Source: Agaricus subrufescens
Taxonomy: Eukaryota; Basidiomycota; Agaricomycetes; Agaricales; Agaricaceae
NCBI GenBank assembly: GCA_029945375.1
Contig: CM057065.1
Span: 186,001 to 250,000, forward strand
DNA length: 64,000 bases
Reading direction: 5' to 3'
The translations under genes and the position numbers were made by a program. The notes under the pieces are model-generated. The model ran no database searches and was not told the DNA's origin. It saw nothing but the letters and a program-made list of their open reading frames with translations. Positions 1 through 11,367 of this stretch are shown here, in pieces (the stretch's first letter is position 1; every line of letters begins with the position of its first letter).

Positions 1-789
1 AATCGGCTTTCGGCGACCCTGACGCTGAAGGGCTACAAATGGCTCAACAATGAGCTTGCGGAATTGGACGGGGGGAGAGTTTTGAAGCAAGAGCGGGGCT
101 TGGGCGAGTCTGCGTTCTATGAAGGAGCGATATGCGGGGACATTTGTAGCGAGCTGGTATACGAGCGTCGGCGCAACAGTCTCGAGCTTGTTCCGACTAG
201 CAACCCTTGAGAAGAAGTACGACCCCCCGAGGCTGTCACTCTCCTCACAAGAGTCACCAAATGATTGGGCGACGGCAGACTTGCCCGTACCAGCAGATCC
301 ACGGATCCAGAGCATTTTGTGTTCCTCATGGTCATTAGAGAGCCACCGCGTGAGTTTCTCTCTGATCGTCAATCGTGTTTCGGGGTGGCACTTCGGTGGT
401 GGATATCGAGCGCTAGAATCTTTTGTAGCACCAAGGCACGTATACGGCTCCAATAACTCGAAAACTGCAAGGACAGAATTCAATGCGAGGTTTTCGTAAA
501 TGATGCGAAGGAGTGTGCACCTGCTTGTCTATTTGATACGACGTCATTTATATAATTCCCTTTCAGGCCATTTATAATTTGAACGCCATTCATAGTGAAG
601 TCGTGCGCGTTAGAGAAAAATTCTATCCAAAAATCAGCAATGTTTTGATGGAGATGTCTGGCGAGTTGGTTCACCTGCACCTATCTGCTCATCGGGACGA
701 CTCGATGGAGATCGCGATCGTCGGCTCAGGAGTTTGATCCATCTCTTCGCACGATCAATAATTGAAGGATCTGGTAGCGGCTCTGTCAT
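1..789 (-). CDS. NACHT-domain NTPase, NLR-like, copy N1 (3' part off the window)
   Basis: This is the 5' part of a fungal NLR-like STAND ATPase; the rest lies left of base 1. Exon 1 (789 down to about 656) starts at an ATG and encodes a basic N-terminus containing IDRAKRWIKLL. Exon 2 (622-521) carries the short NAHDFTMNG motif and ends in SNRQA. Exon 3 (464-1) starts with FELLEPYTC and carries the Walker A loop GSAGTGKS. The frame is open to the window edge, so it looks intact as far as visible. Introns have GT..AG ends and keep phase 1 as in the other copies. It is closest to N2 at 5272-7654: both have CLGATKDSS and CHPETRL where the plus-strand copies mostly have CLDATKDSS and CHPQTRL. The upstream 790-985 is also duplicated at N2. 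NACHT proteins of this kind are thought to act in fungal non-self recognition and regulated cell death; that role is inference here. Confidence 0.88.
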
Positions 790-2119
790 TGAGATCCAAA
801 CAACAGCGGAAGATCCTGAGGGAAGGGTGGAACGTTGTCCTTGCCATGTGTTCTCACACGGACAAAGTTTCTGTCACGGCGCTTGCTTGTCACCCGAGAT
901 GTTTATTCTCATTGGCTCTTACCATGCAGTATCAACCTCCAGCCACCTGCTAAGCTGAGAGTTGCAATGACCAGAGGACTCAAGGCCCCTCACGTTGACA
1001 TTGTATAATTTCAATTGCAGCAGAGCAATCTACTAGAAATGCCTCCACTGTACGGACAGTTCGATTTGACAGCGGTTACGGGTCATGGGATATTAGGGCT
1101 TGAATTTCATACTTGACCGCACCTCTAAGACTAGTATCCCATGACGGACGTAACTGATGCCTCAAGCCGTTGGTTTGTAGGTGGTGTTTGGCGATATTCC
1201 AATTTACCTAGTATGATATGGAAATCAGCTCATAAGTGGATCCGATGTAAAACATACCATCACGTTAATAGTGTCAAGCCGGTTAGAAGTTGGTATTCCC
1301 TACAGTAAGCGAACGTCTTTCTTCGAATCAAGCCTCAGAGGCCCTCACCGTCCTGTTGTCTTCTTTCCTAGAGTCCAACAGACTACTGACTCACATCTTT
1401 GATGCACTGCTCATTTACTTCCAAGAAGAGCTGTGTTATATTCGGCATAAAAGTACCAGTTGATAGAACATATATTCTTGAAACTCCTTTCCTCCGACTA
1501 AGAACGATAATGACTGGGAAAGGGCCTCAGGTAGTCTGATTTGCCTGAGGTCCCTCACGGTATTGAAAGCTTCCTACCTGTGCAGAATGAGCATTCACAC
1601 AGACAAAACAAGAGTAGACCAACCGTGCGAGCAATGATACGCAGCTACTGGGAGGTTGAGTTTTTGGGAGTAAGGCCAGCACATATCTCTTCAGACCGAG
1701 CAAGCGCGGCGGTAGCAGTCACCGTGTTATCCTTCTCCATCATAAAGTCCAAAAGGCGACCAATCTGAGAATTCACGTCCTCAATACACTGCTGATAGTA
1801 TGATCAGGCGCTCAGGCAAGGTAATGAAAAAACGCACGCGAAGGATGACGCTTAGAGAATCAGCAAGCCTATAAATATCCTTCTCAAATTTTGGTGAGTG
1901 TGGACCTGACCCATCGTGTATTCAAACAGTCTCGAAGTCGATCAAGACATATTTGCGATCAGGTACGCGATAACCTGTATAATAACGAATCGCGTGGACG
2001 ATGCGCAGATGGAAAATCAGATTGGAGTGACAACGATCCGACCCTCTTCCGGTGTATGCCGTACCAAACATGAACACACCCATATGAACTCGTTTGCACT
2101 GTCACGGCCAGTCTTTACC
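790..2119. other. intergenic, no gene recognised
   Basis: Bases 790-985 resemble 7655-7830, so this is the shared 5' flank and probably the promoter of the N1/N2 pair. I see no coding signal in the remainder. Short open frames (e.g. 1541-1768) lack partners and splice structure. Confidence 0.5.
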
Positions 2120-4135
2120 GTACACCACTCGAGCTGTCCAAATAGACCGCGTTTAGTCAAGGGGCCCAACTCTTCCCTTTGTTCAAAAACACGAAGACAT
2201 TACTCAGAAGCCTCGTGCCCTTGCTTGGCCAACCAATTGCAGCCCACCACTGGCTTTTTTTGTTCTATTTTTGTTCTCTACTCCACTCGCCGAAAGGCGG
2301 CTGACAAGTATTACAGCACAACGCCGCAGTGAACACGACGCCACACTTGAACATAACACGGCACAGTGAACATAACACAACACAATGATCGAGAAGGCAT
2401 AAAAGCCCTCCCTCCTGGACAAGCAATCTTCACAACTCTTCCTCGAACTCTCACCTCAAATGTCCCCTCGCTTAACACGCAAGGCCGCATGTGATTGACA
2501 TTCGACCTTGGTGGTCGGGCAAGAGATTCCCAGCTCTGTCGTTCGTCTCTCCGTCTTCGGCCTCATCGTCAACGGCTCACTTACTGTTCTCATCTAGCTT
2601 GCTCACTGATGCTGATAACCTGGATGTCTCGTAGTTGGTGGCCCGGCTCCTCAACATTAACCAATGCGTATGTCATTCTCATTTCTCGCTATCACTGTCA
2701 TTGACACCTTGCCATTAGTTGCTAATATACCCCGGCATCTGCTACATCATGCAAGCGGCGGTGATGGTTTTTCTTATCCTCATCATTTCTACTTCAACAT
2801 CATGATCCACCAACGCCACCAAGGGATTTATATTCGGTGTCTCTCATTGTTAACGCGTGAGAACACCATCGCAAGGCTGGTTCGCCACAAGGGTACGTTA
2901 ATCCTTCTTATTGTGTTCATTGACTGATCGAGCTCTCATAAGGTCGAGTCAGCCGATGCTAACGAGTTGCTTTAGCTGCATGCACTCTGTGCCGCTTGCT
3001 TACTGACCGTTATCATTCTTTAGGGGATGATGTCCTCATTATTCTCAAGGGTAAGTCCCGTCGCCGATATTTATAGTAGACTGCCATTAACGTGACTTGT
3101 AGGTGTGCCTCAAGAACATATTGTCTGCTTCAAGACTTACAACCTCTACCAACAACTTACATATGGCGTAAACACTACTTGGTCCATCACTAATCGCTCC
3201 GGTAAGGTCTCAGTCAATTTGAGTTGTCAGCGAGATGAGCCCCGCACCAACGGGCATATGACGATTGAATTCTCTTTCAATTATCCCATCTCTCGCTCAG
3301 GCAGCAGCAGGACCATTGTAGCGTTCCCCAAGGATCAGTATGGGTTTTGTGTCCATCCTGGTCGCAGACTGCCGCAGCTCGTGTGAGCATATAAATTTGT
3401 ATGTGGTCGCTTAAACTTTCTTTGACCTCGCGTTGACTCATTGGATGATCAGGTGTGATATTGGGTGCCTCAAGAGTCAAGACTGTGACGGCAAGATGTG
3501 CAGCAGCTGGGCTAGAGGCAGCCGCGGACTGCTGCAGCTGATTTGATTGTATACTTTGTACGTCTTTCAACCCCCTTCCACTTTGGGATTGTATACTAAC
3601 GCTGCTTTTGTTTGGTATGCAGGTATTTTGTGTGCCTCAAGGTTCGACACTGACGGCAAGATGTGCAGTAGCTGGGCTAGAGAGAGCCGCGGACTGCTGC
3701 AGCTGATTTGAGTGTATGCCTTGTATGTTTTTCAACCTCTCTTCGGCCTGTGAATCGTATACTAACGGTGCTTCTCTTGGTGTGCAGGTGTGATTTGTCG
3801 TGTGCCTCAAGATGTGCTGGGCTGTAGACTGACAACTTCATTATGCTTGTGGGTGATTATTTTTGTTTGTTTCCAGGATCGGATTTATGCGGCGAGATGT
3901 GCATTTGCTTGGGGCCACCGCGGTGAGCTTATACGTTTGTTTTAATCTCTCTGAATCTTCGCAAGTGAGAGTGGCTATCATATATGGGAGTGATTGAAAC
4001 AAAGTGATTTCGTATTCTGTGAGTAGAGAAAACTCAGGGAGACGGATTCAAAGTGGGATTCAGTAGATGTCTTCGAAAGGTTAGAATAATTGTATATCAT
4101 CATCATGTTGGACTAGAACTTAAATTGAAGTATAT
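2120..4135 (+). repeat. ~2 kb spliced repeat element, copy 1
   Basis: First of four related copies (others at 38.2, 42.5 and 47.9 kb). A TATA-like ATAAAA at about 2399-2404 is followed by an ATG-containing leader and a chain of exon-like blocks. Intron-like intervals have GTATGT, GTACGT or GTAAGT donors. They include one at about 2666-2716 and two of about 65 nt whose branch sites are exact TACTAAC at 3594-3600 and 3760-3766, each ending in GCAG. The 3' half is modular: blocks starting GTGCCTCAAG lie near 3105, 3465, 3633 and 3803. Block 3105-3386 is open (93 codons); related frames are open in copies 2 and 3 but shifted in copy 4. Later blocks read VPQGSTLTARC in one frame, with Cys-rich ends. 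Indels break a common frame between copies, so it may be a decaying small protein gene family or a spliced non-coding RNA. Homology continues downstream into a NACHT exon-1 relic. Confidence 0.7.
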
Positions 4136-4340
4136 GTTCGCTGTGGTATGAGATTCTGGGAGCGCAGAACACAATGACCCGATGACTGATACTACATGCT
4201 GTGACTGAGAGTACAGCTTTAAGTTGGCTCGTGTGAAAGTGAACGCAGTCTCCCTTCCGCCACAAACTAATGCTGACGTTTGAGTTTCAATGGCACAATC
4301 GTATCCTGCCCTGTCTATGGTGGATTGTACAAAATTACGG
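4136..4340 (+). pseudogene. NACHT first-exon relic
   Basis: This stretch aligns with the 5' flank and first exon of N4 (44640-44860) and N3 (40240-40440). The ATG context GTTTGAGTTTCAATGGCACA near 4292 and the following codons for MAQSYPALSMVDCTK match MAQSHPAPSLVDRAN of N4. Similarity stops near 4335, with no exon 2 or NACHT sequence after it. It shows that copy 1 of the repeat was once followed by a plus-strand NACHT gene. Confidence 0.7.
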
Positions 4341-5271
4341 TACTTCACACACAAGGAAGGGAAGCCACCATCGAGCGGCTCAGCATGGTGATGGGAAGGA
4401 GCCTGCCCCAATGTAATGTATCTGATGGTAATTAACCATGCACTTACTCTTATCCAAGATTTATTTGCATAACTCCTCTGTTGCGTATAATTTAGATTTG
4501 TCACCGGAATGCATCTCTCCGAAAGTATTTGAATGGAAATCGCTGAGAGCGGCTATGCCCGAACCAGCCGATGGCCATCATCTCGAGCACCCACATTCGC
4601 CCCCTCTCAACAACGGAATAGATCAAAACATCGTCGAAAATTCAATATCACAAGGATCTAGATGTAACGAATCAACCACGTCAAAAATGAAAAAGAAAGT
4701 AAAAGAATCAATCAATCAATCGCAAACGGCCATCGCCCGCCATTGCGCTTGTCTTTCCGACAGTTGTTCGCAGCATCAGCCATTTCTTCGGCAGCTAGAG
4801 GATAGAGGTGGGAACAGTCCTTTCCTGTCTGGGGAAGAGGACGAGGGGAATTTCTATTTCCATTCAGTCGGGCACATGGGTGCAAATTTTCAGTTCTCCG
4901 TAGTTTTCACCACTTGACTCTAATTCTGCCTTCGCAGACTCAGCGTGTGGTCTTCCGTCTATCCTCCTGATTGCTTGTTCTGCATATCCTCCAGGTTGAC
5001 ACTCTCTAGAAGCTCCTTCCACTTGGCTTGTCCCCCGAGTGACAAGAAGTCGATAAATTGCCGACTCGAAGAGATTGATCCACTCATAGAGTTGTCCTAG
5101 ATATCGTATTAACCTGAACTATTAGGAACATACGCTGGGTTGCTCCGTGGATAGGTGAACAACATTTTCGCACAACTTCTACGTAGATCGACGACAACAA
5201 AAATGATTTTACACTCAATGAACATTTTAATATGGATACCTCTCATGATACCACCAGCCACATACTCATAC
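4341..5271. other. intergenic, no gene recognised
   Basis: There is an open frame at 4438-4917 (+), but it matches nothing I recognise, is low-complexity in part, and has no supporting splice signals. The right end is the 3' flank of the minus-strand N2 gene. Confidence 0.4.
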
Positions 5272-7654
5272 CTATCCCATCTCCAACCTAGCTTTCTCTT
5301 CATCCCACCCGATTGTTTCAAGAGATGTCGCATACATAGATTTGTGTTCTTCAGAAGGCTCCGAGTCACAACAAGAAGAGTATAGTTCAGTCGACGAAGT
5401 AGGTGACTTTGTGAACCAGACGATCACTGACTTGGAACCGTGGCCAATGAAAAAGTATTCCCGAATCCACTGATTATCGGTGGAGATCTAGTAGTGGTTC
5501 GCAGCAGAGTAACATAGCAGAATAATGTGCTTACGGGTCCGAGCGGCAACATCGCAGGTCTTGCTATTCCGTTTCCGATCACGAGGTTGAAATACTCGAA
5601 TAATCGGTGGTCTGTGGGACTAGATGGTTCTACGCGAACAATTGAGGTTGACAGATCCTGAGTGCATGTCAGCACTGAAAAGTTGCGAGGGATATAACGG
5701 GTACACTCACTAGCTGACAGAGATAGACGAGTACATGCACGTTCAAACTATACCAATGTCTGAAATCAATGCTCGATATCTGAGAGAGTAGACCGTCATC
5801 CACAATGTCTAACTGTATAGCAAAATCAAAATCAAATAGCCCGAAGTCGAGAAATTCTATGATTGTTTCCGAAAATGACGACTGATTGTCTTCTGACGCC
5901 CAAGTCAAACCAGGCAGACTATCGTGTCCATGTAGGTGATCAAAATCCCACCCTAAAAGTTGTCAGAATAATCGTCGCAAACGGCTTCTTTCAGGTCTAG
6001 CTTACCGTCACGATTAGTATGAAATTGCGTCACATCGACGTCAGCCCAGTGGATACCCATTTGTATAATGTCCAATAGCGCCTCTTGTTCATTGACGGCA
6101 AACTTGTTGGAACGGTTAGGATTAAGAAGAAAGTCTTGGAACGAGGCGTGATAAAATTGTAGCTGATATTTATCGGCTTCTTTGCATTCCGGTATGCTCA
6201 TAACAGAGTGGAGACCGCGTACAGCCTTGTAAAATGAACTTTGATCGAGTCGAAGGAAGTTGCAAAGTGCTTGGGCTGATTTGAACTGTCTTCTGTTGTT
6301 GACCTTATTTCGATGACACATATATGCCAATATCCGCCTGGTCGTTATGAACACGAGGGGTGGTATCCTTTCAAGGATTCTGGTATACAGAAGGTCGAGC
6401 GCAGCAAGGGGATTTCCAAGCATAACGTCCTGAGAATGCCTCATGAATGTTAATAGAGAGTCGAGACGGGAAGGAGGATCCGCGCCATCGGGATCGCCGA
6501 TGAAATTAAGACAAGTAGATGCTAGAACGAATAATCCAGAGACCGCATTGAGAAGCTCTTCAAGCTTGTCTTGCGGAGGCCATTCCGCAGGAACCACATC
6601 CTGATATGTATCCTTGATTTCGGAAAGCCGGTCATTGACATATCGTTGAACATTATCCCGACATTCGGCATCTATGATGAGTTCCTCTCGACCGCATAAC
6701 AAATTTTGAGAGAATGCGTGCTTCAGATGCGCCTCAGGACGGCTAAAGATGAGCCAACGAAGTGGTAGGTCAGGATTTGAGCGAACGGTATTAGTAATCA
6801 TTCCAATAATCTCCCGTTGAGCATCCTCTCCTTCGCACTCGTCAAGGCCATCAAGTATGATGACGATCGGCTTTCGATGACCCTGATGCTGAAGGGCTAC
6901 AAATGGCTCAACGATGAGCTTGCGAAATTGGACTGGGGGAGAGTTTTGAAGCAAGAGCGGGGCTTGGGCTAGACGGCGTTCAATGAAGGAGTGGTATTCG
7001 GGGGCATTCGTGGCGAGCTGGTATACGAGCGTCGGCACAACAGTCACGAGCTTGTTCCGACTGGCAACCCTTGAGAAAAAGTACGACCCTCCGAGGCTGT
7101 CACTCTCCTCACAGGAGTCACCAAATGATTGGGCGACGGCAGACTTGCCCGTACCAGCAGATCCACGGATCCAGAGCATTTTGTGTTCCTCATGCTCGTT
7201 AGAGAGCCACCGGGCAAGTCTCTCTCTGATCTTCAATCGCGTTTCGGGGTGGCATTTTGGTGGTGGATATCGAGCGCTCGAATCTTTTGTAGCACCAAGA
7301 CATGTATATGGCTCTAATAACTCGAACACTACCAGGACAAAATTTGACGCCTGATCTTCATAAACGATGGGAAGGAATACGCACCTGCTTGCCTATTTGA
7401 TACGACGTCATTTATATAATTCACTTTCAGGTCATGTATAAATTGAGCGCCATTGATAGTGAAGTCCTGCGCGTTGGAAAAAAATTCTATACAAGAAATT
7501 AGCACTGTCATGATGGAGATGTCCGGTGGGTGAGTTCACCTGCACCTATCTGCTCATCGGGACGAATCGATGGAGATTGCGATCGTCGGGTCAGGAGTCT
7601 GATCCATTTCTTCGCACGATCAATAATTGAAGGAACTGGTGGTGGCTCTGTCAT
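5272..7654 (-). CDS. NACHT-domain NTPase, NLR-like, copy N2 (intact)
   Basis: Complete six-exon gene: 7654-7546, 7486-7385, 7328-6006, 5952-5711, 5657-5535, 5487-5272, giving 704 residues. All junctions are GT..AG and the phases sum correctly. Exon 1 is a basic N-terminus (IDRAKKWIRLL). Exon 2 holds NAQDFTINGAQF and YINDVVSNRQA. Exon 3 holds Walker A GSAGTGKS, Walker B ILDGLDEC, the ELIIDAEC segment typical of this family, a helical lid/winged-helix region and the FYHASFQDFLLNPNRS end. Exons 4-6 encode a conserved C-terminal module (LTWASEDNQ, QWIREYFFIGHGSKSVIVW, final GWDEEKARLEMG) that I cannot assign. It is read opposite to the 40-64 kb array. Established: NACHT ATPases oligomerise on ligand sensing and trigger effector domains. 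Inferred: a role in recognition and cell death. No frameshift or missing ATPase residue was seen. Confidence 0.92.
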
Positions 7655-8565
7655 TGAGATTCAAATAACGGCGAGGGATGCTGAAGGAAGGGTGGAACCT
7701 GCCGTTGACATGTGTTCTCACGCGGACCAAGTTTTCAGTCACGGCGCTTAAGTTGCTTGTCACCTGGAATGTTTATTCTCATTGACTCTTACACTGCTGT
7801 ATCAACCTCCAGCTAAGCTGAGAGTTGATTGAATTCAATAAATCGATGATGGGTATAGTGTGATTCCGTGGGTCATTACACAGCGACTCTGACCGCAGAA
7901 GCCGAAGAGTCTTCAATTCGTTTTTAGGTACTGCTCCTGAGATTGCTCTGAACAGCTCAGGCCACAAAGCAGCGAGAAAACAGTCAGAGCCCTGAAATGC
8001 GATGGAAAATAAACCATACATACTTGATCACCACTTCTCTTCTCTTCTTATCGCGCGCAGCCCACACGCGAGCTGCCTGAGAAGAAATGTGAGGTTCAGA
8101 TACCGCAAAATCTTTTTGGTACCTACGCCAGGAGAAAGTTCTAGTTCTTTGTTCCCCTTATAAAGGTATTGAACATAGGGGTACAAAGACTGCTCAGGGT
8201 CGATCACTTTGCTTGTTAGGCGTAGAAATGCGAACACATTTGTTGAACTTTTTCGGACGTAAAGAGTGTATCCACGCTCTTCCTTGGTCGTAAGCATCCT
8301 CTTGGTTCCAAATGCCATAATCGGGAGTGACGGGATTGTTCCAAAGCCAAGAACGAATGGTCCAATACAGTGAGCTGGTAGAAGAATCTGTTGAAATCCA
8401 ATGCATGGGCCTATACAACGACATGGCAGGCATGATAGTCGAAACTGGTCAAAAACTGGCTGGAGAGATGTGGCAACGTTGAACTGTCCAATGTGGCGTG
8501 TGTTAAGTTGATGTAATGGCCTCAGCTATCACTATATTGGATGACACATTGGCTCACCTTATGAG
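7655..8565. other. intergenic with unassigned open frames
   Basis: Bases 7655-7830 duplicate the N1 5' flank. Between about 7780 and 8433 the minus strand has overlapping open frames (8028-8318, 96 codons; 8194-8433, 79 codons) that might be exons of a small or broken gene. I recognise no domain, and the frames overlap without a convincing splice model. Confidence 0.3.
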
Positions 8566-8581
8566 GAACACTTCTGAACTT
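8566..8581. repeat. target-site duplication, left
   Basis: GAACACTTCTGAACTT here matches GAACACTTCCGAACTT at 10493-10508 with a single mismatch. The two copies lie exactly outside the poly(A) end and the 5' end of the retroelement. Confidence 0.85.
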
Positions 8582-10492
8582 TTTTCTTTTTTTTTTTTTT
8601 TTTTTTGAATCAACATTTATTAAGTGGTGCCATTGCGTGTACCACCCGGCATTACCCAAGTACAAAAATGGAAACAACATAAGAGACTCCGGAATACTAA
8701 TGAGTCAAAGTTTATGAGGACCGCATCTTACATACTATCAGACAACATGATTTGAGAAACCAGCAAAACGAAACGAGAAAGAAAAGGAAACTATGTGCCA
8801 TACGCCGAAGCGTACAGCTGAATGATCAATTGCGCTGGAACTGTTTCTTTAACCATCCACGATCGAATCTATTTTTCCAAAATGGGCACAGGGTGTCCAA
8901 GGCGGAGTGATTACGTTTGCTACGCCCCGTAGAAGCGCAGTTAACGCAGTGTCGGTGATCAACGTGTTTCACACTAACCATGGAGTTATGGTTTGCCTCG
9001 GAATGAGGCCCCCCGCATAGAGCACAACGGATGCCTTCACGCCGACATTGTGTGTGGTGATGGCCCCATCTCATGCAACGTGTGCATAAGACAGACCCAG
9101 AGTGAGGTTTGGCGCCTCTGATTTGACAATTGGTCCTGCCAATGAGGACGACTTGATTGATAAGGTTCCGTGCTGTATATCCGGACACGGTGTCGTTTAG
9201 ATCAATCCATGCAATACATGAATCGGAGTGAGGTGAAACCCGCATGAGGCGGATTCTGTGTTTGAGTGACTCGTAGACCAATCGGCCCACTGGGGAGATC
9301 TTCAAAGCGGTAGTGACCGTGCTTAGAGTTGGGGTTACCCAGTCTTTAGAAGGCTGGGTTGGGAATGTGATGGGGATGTCGATCATCTTGATGAACGACG
9401 TCGAGGTGGCCTTAGCTGTCGAGACAGGTGGGGACTCTGCTGGGAGAAGTTTGCGAATGCGCTTGAGCACAAACGAAACCTCGGCGGGGGTCGGAACAGA
9501 ATTAGTGTGGATGAACAGCTTGGTCTTCTCGAAAGGTTCCGAATGGGTGACCACAAGTTTAGACTTGAGGTCTGAGGATAACGAGGTGTTGATATCGGTG
9601 ATGAAGTCAACTGTAAAGAATTCCGCTGTCATTGTATATGATTTCGGCAGAGTTAATATGATGCCACGTCTAGAGGCACCGTGGACGGTGTATTTGCCTT
9701 GCTTCAGCTTGTGCGTCGGCTTAGCAGCGATGGAGATGGGAGGGGCATCCTTGGGAGAAGGGCGGCTAGTGAGAGCGGGTGCTTTGACCTTGGCCTTTTT
9801 AAGGGCACGAGGGGTCGGGGTGCTTGGCTCGGGGATGGAAGTGTTGGGCCGAGGGTCCGATTTCGGCAACAGAGTGGTGACCTTCTCGAGAGAATCCGGT
9901 ATGATTTCCATAGAGGTCGGACATGTGGGAGGGGCGTGTGGGGGGGGGAGTCCGCAGCGCGTAGAGAGAGTCGATGGCCTCACCGAGAGCGAGCCCCGAT
10001 GGGAGGATAATGGGGTCTTTCGAGTGAAAATCACCTTTCACGACCGCTAGGATAGTGTCTAGGCAGAAGCCGAAGCTCATGCTCAATATACGTTCGGAAT
10101 GGGGCAAGTCGCCCTTGTTGAGTTTTTCGAAGATGGAAATCCATTGGGTTTCTTCTTCGTTAAGGGTAGGAGGGGCAGCCGGAGTAGCTGGCGAAGAGGG
10201 TGCGGCAGTCGAAGCCTTGGAGGCATTGGCAGCGGCGAGGTTGGGAGGGTAGAAGGGATGTGCTTCGATAGCATTTCCGATCTCGTCTTGAACATAATCC
10301 GGGAAATTGGAATAGTTAGGAGATTTGAAAAGCTCGATGAGCTTGTTATAGTCGTTTGCCCAGCGAGGATTCCAGCGAATATTACTGCCAGGAAGATTAG
10401 GATTACGCCTAGGAGGCATGATGGAGTGTATTCTCAACTACTAGCACTACTATCCAAAAGAGGAAGGTAGTGGTTAATGGTCAAGAAGGGAC
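8582..10492 (-). mobile_element. short gag-only non-LTR-type retroelement
   Basis: The element is read on the minus strand. Its 3' end is a poly(A) tract (T-run at 8582-8606, one interruption), with AATAAA about 10 nt before it (TTTATT at 8616-8621). Its 5' end lies some 70 nt before the ORF start at 10419. A 16-bp target-site duplication with one mismatch bounds it, so this is a complete insertion of about 1.9 kb rather than a random fragment. It contains one gag-like ORF with zinc knuckles and no reverse transcriptase or endonuclease. A normal LINE would have a long ORF2 before the poly(A). It therefore looks like a non-autonomous element mobilised in trans, or a retrocopy of a gag transcript. 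The single mismatch in the duplication suggests a fairly recent insertion. Confidence 0.82.
8826..10419 (-). pseudogene. gag-like ORF with CCHC zinc knuckle (one frameshift)
   Basis: The ORF starts at ATG 10419 (MPPRRNPNLPGSN). It runs in one frame to the run of nine G (C on the coding strand) at 9940-9948, then continues in another frame to the stop at 8826. The span is not a multiple of three, consistent with one slip in the homopolymer, by mutation or sequencing error. The N-terminal part is Pro/Ala/Ser-rich with a helical segment. The C-terminal part has a CX2CX4HX4C knuckle (CTRCMRWGHHHTQC) followed by CALCGGPHSEANH and a further Cys/His cluster. This is the layout of ORF1/Gag proteins of fungal non-LTR retrotransposons, which bind element RNA. 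I cannot name the clade with confidence. The long open frames on the opposite strand (9313-10050) are shadows. Confidence 0.8.
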
Positions 10493-10508
10493 GAACACTT
10501 CCGAACTT
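10493..10508. repeat. target-site duplication, right
   Basis: Partner of the copy at 8566-8581, 15 of 16 bases identical. It marks the 5' boundary of the retroelement. Confidence 0.85.
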
Positions 10509-11367
10509 AACATGCCATGCTTGGGCCCAGCCTGAGCGCTTGAACACCAGCGGCCACCCCTCGTACTCAGCACTCACTAGCGCAATCAACACTTTGGGCA
10601 TCCACTCTAGCAGGCACGGCAGGAATTGGCATTTCCCTTCACGGCAATGTCCCATCTCGGACACACAACTCAGTAACACTTATCTGGTTTTCGTTTGCGT
10701 CTCTTTCGCCGGCAGCCTTCGCCACCCAATGCTTGAACTCTGTTTCACACAAATTAAAAGCTTCCCTTGTCGTAGTTGTTTCCTATCGAATTGACCCCCA
10801 ATTTGGTTGCTTATTCGAATCATCTATCGCTCTATCACCCTTTTGTCATCCTCAAAATGGCGGGAAATCGTACTATGACGTGGATCAACAAAATCAGATT
10901 CTTCACGCGGAATATTCAACAGCATTTGACACACGTCACACGATAGAGACACCTGGCCCAACGCAACTATTTCCTCGTCAAGAATACATTAGTCAAATGA
11001 TCCCTCAGTTCATGAAGTGTCGTCCAAGGGCAAGTCATGAGACTTCTACAACGGAAGGCTTATTAATAGTTTATCAGCTACAGTGGTGATTTTCACGCAT
11101 ATTTTCGTGTCTTACTGGTAGTCCTAGGGAGCATACTCGTGAGTGCGAGGGATATATGAAGTGGCATATATCACAATATAAGCGCTAATGCAATTACAAA
11201 ATCCTTTTTATTGTTATCAAAAAAAACCCTCGATTGTTCAACTATGATCTCAATACAAAAAGTGAAATTTGGAACGCAAGCGAACCTCTACCAATGTTTT
11301 TAGCATTTTTCCGACCCTTTTCGTCAATCTCCGCACGAGAAGAAATAATCATACAGCGCTCAATTAT
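10509..11367. other. intergenic, no gene recognised
   Basis: The open frames at 10477-10794 and 10733-11089 (+) show no domain or splice structure I recognise. AT-rich sequence at 11200-11370 is the 3' flank of the minus-strand transporter. Confidence 0.4.

Noticed and set aside
2120..4135. The ~2 kb repeat as an ordinary DNA transposon or LTR
   Set aside because: No terminal inverted repeats, long terminal repeats, target duplications or transposase found; splice signals and linkage to NACHT genes fit a duplicated gene unit better.
4438..4917. 159-codon plus-strand open frame
   Set aside because: No recognised motif, no splice context, low-complexity patches; treated as chance.
8582..8606. 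T-run as a transcription terminator
   Set aside because: It is the poly(A) tail of a minus-strand retroelement, with AATAAA and a target duplication next to it.
9313..10050. 245-codon plus-strand open frame
   Set aside because: Lies exactly opposite the gag-like ORF, which has zinc knuckles and element boundaries on the minus strand.
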